A stretch of 64,000 nucleotides of DNA from Psychrobacter sp. P11F6 (lineage in GTDB: Bacteria; Pseudomonadota; Gammaproteobacteria; Pseudomonadales; Moraxellaceae): NCBI RefSeq assembly GCF_001435295.1, contig NZ_CM003594.1:2356001-2420000 (forward strand). The letters are read 5' to 3'. Below are positions 8,380-16,445 of the stretch, piece by piece; the first letter of the stretch is position 1; the number at the start of each line of letters is the position of its first letter. Position numbers and translations under genes: made by a program. The notes beneath the pieces are model-generated. The model saw only the letters and a program-made list of their open reading frames with translations, did not search any database and was not told the origin of the DNA.

Positions 8380-10236
8380 GTGGGCGCAAAAAAAATACTG
8401 TCATACGGCCGATCTGTTTTAGTCATGCTTTTGGTGTTGTATCTCATTTTGGTCTGGATGTACTTTAAAGACAATGCGCGACAGCTGACCTCATCTGGTT
8501 TATTACTATGGTTTGTTACCATCCCTTTATTGTTTCTTGGCTCTATCATGGCGCTCTCATGGTGGCAAAAAAAACTGGATAAACAAACAACCGATTCACC
8601 AGAGATACTTGATGGAACAGCAGATAAAACAGACGCTATTAAGCCGCCCAATACTTATCAGTTATTCATCTATAGCCGTGTCTGCCTACCAGAAGGAGAC
8701 TGTTGGTCTGAGGTGGTGGACAATGATGCAGACCTAACCGTATTGAGCGAGGATATGACAGATATTGATGGTATGCCAATGTTGGTCAAACCGATTGCAA
8801 GACTCCCTGATGCAGCTGCCCTACCATATCCTAGTCTGTCTGATGCCTATTCAGCAGATTCAGAGTTTGACGACAGCTATTCAGACCATTATTTAGATTC
8901 GAACAGTAATTTAGACAGTAGTTTAGACAGTAGTTTAGACAGTAGTTTAGACAGTAGTTTAGACAGTAGTTTAGACAGTAGTTTAGACAGTAGTTTAGAC
9001 AGCCATCTCGATGATGAGAGATTTACTGAACGTAAAGCTGCGTTAAATGATACTACCTTGCGTTTACAGGCATTAATTTATGAGCAGCTAGTCTTGAGCG
9101 AGGAGATGCTGTCTAGCCTTGCCGAACACTTTTACCAACATCACCAACAAGATACGACTCAGTCCAACGCAGCCATTCATATTCATCCCGAATGGCAGCA
9201 ACATTATTTGGTGAGCGCCAACGAAGTAAGTAGTGAAAATAACAGCCGTAAAGAGAACGGTGATGACAAAATGACAGCAGCCTCTGCCGGTCATTTAGCC
9301 AATCTTCCTATCTATCTATGCTTACCTGCCAGCGCCGATTCAGCATTTTTGATCGCGACCATAAAAGAACAGTTAGCAACTTACGGTATTCCTGATACAC
9401 GGATTGCTATTACGACCATCATAACTGACAGCACTGACGTCGCAAACACCGTAGCAAATAATGGCGCTAACAATAGCACCATTGCCACACCTACAGAATT
9501 CATCAATAGACATCTACTGCCTTTATCTAAATCAACTGCGCCTGATCTTTGCTTAATTATCATTGCAGATTCACAGATAAGTGAAGAATGGCTAGACACT
9601 CATTTGTATGCTGAGCAAATGACCAATGTCGTTCCAACTGAGGCGGGTGCGCTGTTGCTATTTTCGAATCAAGCGGCTCAAGAGCTACTCAATATTGACG
9701 CTAGTACCCGTATTTTATTAACGGAGATAGGTACAGCTCATCGCACTGAGCTTTTGAGTGATAATCGTCGCTATTTGAATCATTTAACGACTATCAAAAA
9801 CCTATTAATAGACAATATTCTTTCACTGTCACCGACCGATACGACCACGCTAAAAACCCCTGATAAACAGACAGTAAAGCCCGCAAAAAAATCGTCTGAC
9901 ATCAATAGCAAAGAAAAATACAAGACTAATGTTGCTATAACAGACATGACCATTACCGCTATGTCTGACATTAATCCATTAAAGCAGCCCTATGACTTAT
10001 CAACGTATATGAGCTTTCTTGAAGCATTTATAGCACAAGGCGCTCTGGTAAATGAACATCATTTAGGGCATTATATGCCATTGAATAATTGGTTGAAGCC
10101 ATTTATCAGCTTATCGTTATTCATTGACTTAGCCAAAGAAGACCAACAAGAGTCAGACAGATCATTTTTAATTACTCAACATAAGCACTGCAATATGCTT
10201 TGGTTGCTAGACTCTTCTCAAGCATCTGAGTCGTAG
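8380..10236 (+). CDS. T6SS-associated membrane protein with LDSS repeats, function unknown
   Basis: A 618-residue protein that I do not recognise. It starts with GTG, nine bases after GGAG. Two transmembrane segments lie near the N-terminus (about 11-27 and 39-58), followed by an acidic, low-complexity linker. The linker holds a run of LDSS tetrapeptides (about residues 176-208) encoded by perfect 12-base repeats. The remaining C-terminal part (about 215-618) is soluble, rich in Ser/Thr/Asp, with no motif I can name. It lies directly upstream of tssM with a 66-base gap, and unnamed membrane proteins sit upstream of tssM in Acinetobacter-type clusters too. A structural or TssM-partner role is inference only. 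Confidence 0.7.
   Translation: MGAKKILSYGRSVLVMLLVLYLILVWMYFKDNARQLTSSGLLLWFVTIPLLFLGSIMALSWWQKKLDKQTTDSPEILDGTADKTDAIKPPNTYQLFIYSRVCLPEGDCWSEVVDNDADLTVLSEDMTDIDGMPMLVKPIARLPDAAALPYPSLSDAYSADSEFDDSYSDHYLDSNSNLDSSLDSSLDSSLDSSLDSSLDSSLDSSLDSHLDDERFTERKAALNDTTLRLQALIYEQLVLSEEMLSSLAEHFYQHHQQDTTQSNAAIHIHPEWQQHYLVSANEVSSENNSRKENGDDKMTAASAGHLANLPIYLCLPASADSAFLIATIKEQLATYGIPDTRIAITTIITDSTDVANTVANNGANNSTIATPTEFINRHLLPLSKSTAPDLCLIIIADSQISEEWLDTHLYAEQMTNVVPTEAGALLLFSNQAAQELLNIDASTRILLTEIGTAHRTELLSDNRRYLNHLTTIKNLLIDNILSLSPTDTTTLKTPDKQTVKPAKKSSDINSKEKYKTNVAITDMTITAMSDINPLKQPYDLSTYMSFLEAFIAQGALVNEHHLGHYMPLNNWLKPFISLSLFIDLAKEDQQESDRSFLITQHKHCNMLWLLDSSQASES
8911..9002 (+). repeat. 12-bp tandem repeat (about 7.7 copies) inside a coding region
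   Basis: The unit TTAGACAGTAGT is repeated seven times without change plus eight bases. Because 12 is a multiple of three, copy-number changes would lengthen or shorten the LDSS peptide run without shifting the frame. A degenerate copy precedes the array, near 8893-8910. Confidence 0.95.
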
Positions 10237-10302
10237 TTTTAATGGTGCTTTGTCGTGGTAAATACTCGTTTTATTATCTTAAGTTCACACTAGGTAGCAC
10301 GC

Positions 10303-13300
10303 ATGTTTTCAAGGTTTTTTCATCTTATCTATAACCCAAGAGTATTATTGGCGCTGGGGCTCATAGTCGCCCTAGTCTTACTTTATGATTATGTGACTAT
10401 TAAAACCTTTGTCATCATCATTGGTGTCCTAATCACATGTACGGTGCTGGGGGCGCTTGGCTATTACCTGTGGAAAAAACGTAAGCTTGCCTCCGATGAG
10501 CTGGCAAACTTAGTGGAGGATAATGGCAACGAGAGCCAAGGTGACGATAGCCCTCATGTGGCCAAAGATGAAAACGCTCAAGAAGTGCAGGCGCTACGTC
10601 AGCAAATGCAAGATGCCATTAAAACCATTCGCAAATCAAAGATAGGCGATCAAACAGGCAAAGCGGCGTTATATGAGCTGCCGTGGTATATGGTCATTGG
10701 TAATCCCGCGGCAGGCAAAAGCTCTGCAGTGCTACACTCTGGCTTAAAATTCCCCTTTATGGAGCAAGGTAACAAGCTATCCGTTAAAGGCGTCGGCGGT
10801 ACACGTAACTGCGATTGGTTTTTTTCGACTGAAGGTATTTTGCTCGACACTGCAGGACGTTACTCCGTTTATGAAGAAGATCGCTCAGAATGGTTGTCAT
10901 TTTTAAGCCTACTCAAAAAGAATCGACCTAAAGCACCGATCAATGGCATCATCATCGCGGTCAGTATCGCCGAACTCACCAAAAATGACCCAAACTATGC
11001 GTTGGATTTGGCCAAGAATCTGCGCAGCCGTGTGCAAGACTTAACTGAACAGTTAGAAGTCTATGCGCCTGTCTATGTGGTCTTTACTAAAATGGATTTG
11101 ATTTCAGGCTTCCGTGACTTCTTTAATGACTATGAGCAAGAAGAGCGCAGTCAAGTATGGGGCGCGACCATCCCCTACCCTGAAGACCCAGAAAATATCA
11201 ATATCACTGACGTATTCGAAGAGCATTTTGGTGTCTTGGTCAATGGTCTAAAAGATTTGAGCACCACTAAGCTATCCTTACGTCATCAGCGCACGGTATC
11301 TCCCAGTCTAATGACTTTCCCAATGGAATTTCAGTCATTACGTCCCATGATACGGACGCTGATGCATGCGTTGTTTGAGGACAACCCTTTCCAATTCAAG
11401 CCTATATTGCGTGGCTTTTACTTTACCAGCGCCTTACAGGACGGACAAGTTAGCAGCCAAATGACGTTGCAAATGGTACAAAATTACGATTTGCACCCAC
11501 CTGCGATACCGCTCAATGCGCAGCAAGAAACCGCAGACAAGCCCTATTTTTTACAAGATCTATTTTCTAAAGTCATTTTAAAAGACAAGCATTTGGTCAA
11601 GCAGCATAAAAACCGACACAAGCGCAGTCATCGTGCGCTTGCGACGCTAGCTGCTGTCGTGACTTTATGTGCGGCTGTCGGTCTGTGGACATGGTCTTAT
11701 GCCAATAATAAACAGCTCACTGAGCGTGTCGTGGCTGACTTACAGCAAGTCGCAGCGCTACAAAAAAATTCTAACGGTGATCTACAATCCCAGCTTGAGT
11801 CGCTCAATATTCTACAAAGTCGAATCGAGCAGCTTGAAGGCTATGAAGACGACAAGCCGCTGTCTTTGAGTTTTGGCCTCTATCAAGGCGATAAACTTAA
11901 GCAAAAATTGCTAGCAGAATATTATAACGGCATCAGCATCATCGTCTTAGCGCCAACCAAACAAAATATCGAAACGTTTTTGACCGAAGTAAATACCAAT
12001 GCCGATCAATTAGAAGTCCGTACAGAAGACTCAAGCACTGATGACACCTCTGATGCTGCCGTTAATGATGCCTATATCCAGTCCGACCCCACAGACGTTG
12101 AAGATGCTTATAACGCGCTCAAAGCTTATCTCATGCTTGGCAATCATGACAATTTAGAGGCCAGTCATTTGAGTGATCAGATGACCCGTTTTTGGCGCAA
12201 CTGGCTCGAAGCCAATCGCGCTGACATGCCGCGTGACAAGATGATTCGCCAAGCTGAGCGTATCTTGAGTTTTACCTTGGCTCATGTCGACGACCCCGCC
12301 TTTCCATTGATCCAAAATGACTTAGGGCTGATAGACAAAGCCCGCAGCAATTTATCCAAAGTTAGCAAAGGTCAACCTGCTCGTGAGCGTGTTTACTCTG
12401 AGATTAAAATGCGCGCATCTGCCCGCTTCCCATCGGTCACGGTTGCGCAGATTACGCAAAACAATGCTAATGAAGCACTGCTTGGTAGTTATGTCATTTC
12501 AGGCACTTTTACTAAAGAGGCATGGGAAGCTTTCGTCAGTGATGAGATTGATAAAGCTGCCACTACGAGAGTGGTCGCCGATGACTGGGTATTGGCCACC
12601 AGCAGCCAAGATGACCTTACCTTGACGGGTAGTCCTGAACAGATACGACAATATCTGGTCAATCGCTATAAGCAAGAATATACCAGTGAATGGAAACGTT
12701 TTTTATCTCAAGTGTATGTTCGGGATAGCACAGGCTTCGATGATCATGCGGTCTTATTAAATCAGCTGTCCAATGCCGCAGAGTCACCGTTAAAAACCCT
12801 GTTTGAGACAGTAGATCGCCAAACTCAATGGGACAATAAAGCGGCCAATCAAGCAGCTGGCAATGGTGGCGAATCTCGTCGCTCATTTGTCAATTGGTTT
12901 AAGCAAACCATCCTGCGTCAAAGCCCTGCTGAGCTACGACAAGCAGAAGCTGCGATGAATAATGGTGGTAGCTCTAGTAACGCCGCGCCTGTAGCACAAG
13001 CAAGCTCAGGTGTGATTGCTCAAGAATTCTCCTCTATACACGCGCTAGTAACGCCGAGAGAAGAAAATCAGGATCTGTCATTATTAGACAGCTATTTAGT
13101 CAGTTTAGGTGATATCAGAACCCGCTTTAACAATATCGCTCGTAGTGACGACATCGGCCCTGATGCCTTGTTGTTTGCCTCACAAACCCTTAGCCCCGAA
13201 GGCTCAGAGTTAACCAAATCTCTACAAATATTAGATGAGCAGATCCTGAGTCAAGCCAACTCTGAAATAAAACAACTGGTTCGTCCGTTGTTGAGTGAGC

Positions 13301-14349
13301 CACTGACTCGTTCATTTAACATGCTGCTGACGCCCACTAAAGCAGAGATTAATAAAGTTTGGAAAGCGCAGGTCTATAAGCCTTTCCTCGATAATTTAGG
13401 CAGTAAGTATCCCTTTACCGCCAATGCAAACTTAGAAGCGACGCCTGCAGAGATCGGTCAATTCTTCGGCGAAGATGGCTATGTGGCGCGATTCGTCAAC
13501 GAAACGTTATCGCCCTTTATCATTCGCCGCGGCGATCAAATCTCCAGTAAAATCTGGAATGGTGCAGGTCTGGGTCTCAACCCGCAGTTTGTCGCTGATT
13601 TTGGCCGTTACTTTACCAATTATATGGGCAGCAATAGCACAGGCGCTGCTGGTGCGAATAATGCTGGTGGCGCTGCCAATCAAACCACTTTTCAAATTAT
13701 GCCATTACCCGTCAGCGGTTTGACTGAATATACCATTGTAGTCGATGGTCAACAGTTGCGTTATCGCATGGGAACCCAAGCGTGGACAACGTTTGTATGG
13801 CCAAATCCAAGTAGCCAACCTGGTGCCAGTATTCGAGCCAAGGACTATGATGGCAGAGACTTTACTGTCTTTGAAGAAGCAGGCAGCTTTGGGGTAGAAA
13901 GGCTCATTAACAGTGCACGCCGTACTGAACTTGGCAATGATATCTTTGAGATGGCATGGTCTGGTGACGGTATCACTATCTCTGTACGCTTTAGAATCAT
14001 CAGCGGCAGCGGCAGTAGTACCACTACCGGTCAAGGTCGTTCTACCAATCCCTTTACCGGCATGAAACTACCAGAGGAGGTTATTGCCCTTGGTGTCACA
14101 CGTACAGCAAGGCCAATTTCTGATAATAATGCTGTTGATGGCGATACTCCCAATGCGGGTTCTGGCACCAATCAGCCAGTACCGACTGGCGAGCAAAATA
14201 CAAGCAATGTCACGCCGCCAGCCCGCGTATCTACTGTAGTCCCTAATACCAATAGTGAAAATAGTCCACCAGTGCAACCGCCTACTGATACCACGACGGC
14301 TACTGATGATCGTTCAGCCGTGACTGAACAGCAGGAGCAAACGCCATGA
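10303..14349 (+). CDS. tssM: T6SS membrane-complex protein TssM (IcmF family)
   Basis: A 1348-residue inner-membrane protein that spans the periplasm and links TssL to the outer-membrane lipoprotein. Two N-terminal membrane segments (about 11-27 and 32-52) are followed by a cytoplasmic NTPase-like domain with the Walker A sequence GNPAAGKSS (133-141) and the block LLDTAGRY. A third segment lies near residue 445-463 (ALATLAAVVTLCAAVGLW). The long periplasmic domain includes the C-terminal portion with FGVERLINSARR, typical of the family. The last 100 residues are Pro/Thr/Asn-rich and extend beyond the usual end. The stop overlaps the tagF start (ATGA), so the two are translationally coupled. 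Confidence 0.96.
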   Translation: MFSRFFHLIYNPRVLLALGLIVALVLLYDYVTIKTFVIIIGVLITCTVLGALGYYLWKKRKLASDELANLVEDNGNESQGDDSPHVAKDENAQEVQALRQQMQDAIKTIRKSKIGDQTGKAALYELPWYMVIGNPAAGKSSAVLHSGLKFPFMEQGNKLSVKGVGGTRNCDWFFSTEGILLDTAGRYSVYEEDRSEWLSFLSLLKKNRPKAPINGIIIAVSIAELTKNDPNYALDLAKNLRSRVQDLTEQLEVYAPVYVVFTKMDLISGFRDFFNDYEQEERSQVWGATIPYPEDPENINITDVFEEHFGVLVNGLKDLSTTKLSLRHQRTVSPSLMTFPMEFQSLRPMIRTLMHALFEDNPFQFKPILRGFYFTSALQDGQVSSQMTLQMVQNYDLHPPAIPLNAQQETADKPYFLQDLFSKVILKDKHLVKQHKNRHKRSHRALATLAAVVTLCAAVGLWTWSYANNKQLTERVVADLQQVAALQKNSNGDLQSQLESLNILQSRIEQLEGYEDDKPLSLSFGLYQGDKLKQKLLAEYYNGISIIVLAPTKQNIETFLTEVNTNADQLEVRTEDSSTDDTSDAAVNDAYIQSDPTDVEDAYNALKAYLMLGNHDNLEASHLSDQMTRFWRNWLEANRADMPRDKMIRQAERILSFTLAHVDDPAFPLIQNDLGLIDKARSNLSKVSKGQPARERVYSEIKMRASARFPSVTVAQITQNNANEALLGSYVISGTFTKEAWEAFVSDEIDKAATTRVVADDWVLATSSQDDLTLTGSPEQIRQYLVNRYKQEYTSEWKRFLSQVYVRDSTGFDDHAVLLNQLSNAAESPLKTLFETVDRQTQWDNKAANQAAGNGGESRRSFVNWFKQTILRQSPAELRQAEAAMNNGGSSSNAAPVAQASSGVIAQEFSSIHALVTPREENQDLSLLDSYLVSLGDIRTRFNNIARSDDIGPDALLFASQTLSPEGSELTKSLQILDEQILSQANSEIKQLVRPLLSEPLTRSFNMLLTPTKAEINKVWKAQVYKPFLDNLGSKYPFTANANLEATPAEIGQFFGEDGYVARFVNETLSPFIIRRGDQISSKIWNGAGLGLNPQFVADFGRYFTNYMGSNSTGAAGANNAGGAANQTTFQIMPLPVSGLTEYTIVVDGQQLRYRMGTQAWTTFVWPNPSSQPGASIRAKDYDGRDFTVFEEAGSFGVERLINSARRTELGNDIFEMAWSGDGITISVRFRIISGSGSSTTTGQGRSTNPFTGMKLPEEVIALGVTRTARPISDNNAVDGDTPNAGSGTNQPVPTGEQNTSNVTPPARVSTVVPNTNSENSPPVQPPTDTTTATDDRSAVTEQQEQTP

Positions 14350-15326
14350 CTCCAGACTCCTTGCCTTTAGTATATTTTGGAAAATTGCCTGCTCGCGGGG
14401 ACTTTGTCCGGGCGCGTGCTCATATCTCTGAGACTAATGCCATTGATGAATGGGTCAGCGAAGCGCTAGCCGTGTCGGAAAGTGTATTTAGCGGAATTCC
14501 GATAGACAATGTCAGTAATCATAACTTTGCCTTTTTAAACTTCAGTCATATCGATACTAGAGCTAATGAGATTATTACCGGTGTTTTGATCCCTAGTCAC
14601 GATAGTAGCTATAGAAATTACCCATTGATAGGTTTTGGCGTGCTTCATCTCGATAAACCGAAAAACTGGATGAACTATCTGCCCGTCAAGTCATCAGCGC
14701 TTTGGAATGACACTTATGAAGTTTTAAGTATGGCCAAATCCAAAACTGACAATACCGATCTGATGGAGCATCTCAATCATAGCCAACTCAGCATCGATAA
14801 TAATGCCAGTACTTACTACTATGATTTTATCAATACCACTACGTTGCATGATATAGCGATCTTAATGAACATCGATAAAGCGCAACTGATACAGCAAATC
14901 ATTGCCACTGGCCTGTTGTTTTTACCGACCTTTACTAAGGGTTTCCATGGCTTGAATAAAGCCATCTGCTGGTCACTTACCTCTGATAGAGAAAACTCGA
15001 TACACATGGCCACTTTTTGGCACGATCTCATCAATGGTTTTTATCAGCCACACCAGCTCTACTTGAATACCTACTTATATCGTGTCGCTAATTGCTATCG
15101 CCTGCTCATGAGTTTTACTAAACCCGATGGACGCATACTCAAGCAAATATCAGAAAGTGAAAAAAACTATCCTGAAGATTGGGTGGTCATCGCTCATAGC
15201 GACTGGACTCAAGGCTATATCGATGAAGACATTGGGTTGACCCGTTTCAATAAAGTATTGTTACAAGACAATTTATATCTGTATGATACTAGGCAATTGT
15301 TTAAAAAAACTTTTTTAGCACAATAA
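14346..15326 (+). CDS. tagF: T6SS-associated protein TagF
   Basis: A 326-residue protein of the TagF family (DUF2094). In Pseudomonas and Agrobacterium, TagF is a negative post-translational regulator of T6SS assembly. The diagnostic N-terminus is present: VYFGKLPARGDFVR (about 9-22) and DEWVSEAL (36-43). Compared with the short TagF domain of about 130-170 residues, this protein has an additional C-terminal half without a recognised motif. Its ATG overlaps the tssM stop. TagF in other species can be fused to a PppA phosphatase; the C-terminal half here shows no phosphatase motif. Confidence 0.88.
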   Translation: MTPDSLPLVYFGKLPARGDFVRARAHISETNAIDEWVSEALAVSESVFSGIPIDNVSNHNFAFLNFSHIDTRANEIITGVLIPSHDSSYRNYPLIGFGVLHLDKPKNWMNYLPVKSSALWNDTYEVLSMAKSKTDNTDLMEHLNHSQLSIDNNASTYYYDFINTTTLHDIAILMNIDKAQLIQQIIATGLLFLPTFTKGFHGLNKAICWSLTSDRENSIHMATFWHDLINGFYQPHQLYLNTYLYRVANCYRLLMSFTKPDGRILKQISESEKNYPEDWVVIAHSDWTQGYIDEDIGLTRFNKVLLQDNLYLYDTRQLFKKTFLAQ

Positions 15327-15436
15327 ATAATAGCTCACGATAACTGCTGATTCGTAACAGCTAGTAGTAGCCGTCATGCATCATACCCCTGCAATTAGTC
15401 ACTGCTCAATCATAGACAGATTAAAAAGGTACTTGA

Positions 15437-16273
15437 ATGAAAGTCCTCTCTAGAATAACAAAACCCAACTTAACAAATCACACGAAAAACCTGCTATTAG
15501 CCGCTGCTATCACCCTGCCTATGAGCGCCGTTGTATTTGCAGAACATAACGACACTCATGTGACAAATAACTCACAAAACGTGCCAGTGGTCATCAAAGG
15601 TGTGGTCGCTACCAGCTCAGACAAGCAGCAATTGCTCGACAAGCTAAAAGCACAGTATCCTGATAAACCCGTCAGAGATGAAATCGAAGTACGTTCGAAC
15701 ATCAGTATACCAACCAACTGGCAACAGATAGCCACGACTATCATTGATAGCGACATCTCTAACATTCGTCAAGGGCGTATCGACATTCATGGGACGACCA
15801 TTAGCTTACATGGCAAGGTAAGCAGCCTTGAACAAAAGCAAGCCATCCAAAACCGTATTCACTCGCGCCTAACTGATCTCTATCAATTAGAAAATCAGCT
15901 GGTCGTGGTAGAAGGTGAACAACGCCTCATAGACGAGACTCTAGGCAACCGTATTGTCGAGTTCGAGTCTGGTAGCACCAATCTAACGCCGATGGGCCTT
16001 GGTATCTTAGACGATATGGCAGGGGTGTTACAGCGAGTAGGTGATAAGCCTGTTCTTATCACCGGTCATACCGATAATGTCGGCAATTCTACTGCCAATC
16101 TTGCCCTATCAAATAAGCGTGCAGAAGCCGTCAAACAATACTTGATCGGTCGAAATATCAATGCGACTCGTCTCAGTACTACTGGTAAAGGGGACTCAGA
16201 TCCTATCGCTAGTAACGACAACGAAGAAGGTCGCACTCGCAATCGCCGTATCGAATTTACCCTTAATGAATAA
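15437..16273 (+). CDS. tagN: OmpA-type peptidoglycan-binding protein, TagN-like
   Basis: A 278-residue exported protein with a signal peptide (about 1-36, ending FAEH). Residues about 90-160 resemble a BON-type alpha/beta unit (ISLHGKVSSLEQKQAIQNR). The C-terminus (about 170-278) is an OmpA-like domain with ITGHTDNVGN, LSNKRAEAVKQYL and the final NRRIEF, which binds peptidoglycan meso-diaminopimelate stems. Since TssL lacks such a domain here, this protein may anchor the machine to the wall, as proposed for TagL/TagN proteins. RBS AAGG is seven bases before the ATG. It is 110 bases downstream of tagF on the same strand. Confidence 0.85.
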   Translation: MKVLSRITKPNLTNHTKNLLLAAAITLPMSAVVFAEHNDTHVTNNSQNVPVVIKGVVATSSDKQQLLDKLKAQYPDKPVRDEIEVRSNISIPTNWQQIATTIIDSDISNIRQGRIDIHGTTISLHGKVSSLEQKQAIQNRIHSRLTDLYQLENQLVVVEGEQRLIDETLGNRIVEFESGSTNLTPMGLGILDDMAGVLQRVGDKPVLITGHTDNVGNSTANLALSNKRAEAVKQYLIGRNINATRLSTTGKGDSDPIASNDNEEGRTRNRRIEFTLNE

Positions 16274-16445
16274 CATCGCTATGTAGAACGCATGACGATA
16301 ACGGCAACTAAGCAATGACGGTTAAGTACTGATAGCTGGTTTGATAATGCTGAAAAACATACTGTCATTGCTACTAGAGATATCGATGCTACAAAAAACA
16401 CCAATGCTAAAAGAGAGCCACTGCTAAAAAAATAGGGACATAACT

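Noticed and set aside
13705..14277. Antisense frames within tssM (minus strand)
   Set aside because: They lie opposite a continuous, well-recognised TssM coding sequence and have no family resemblance.
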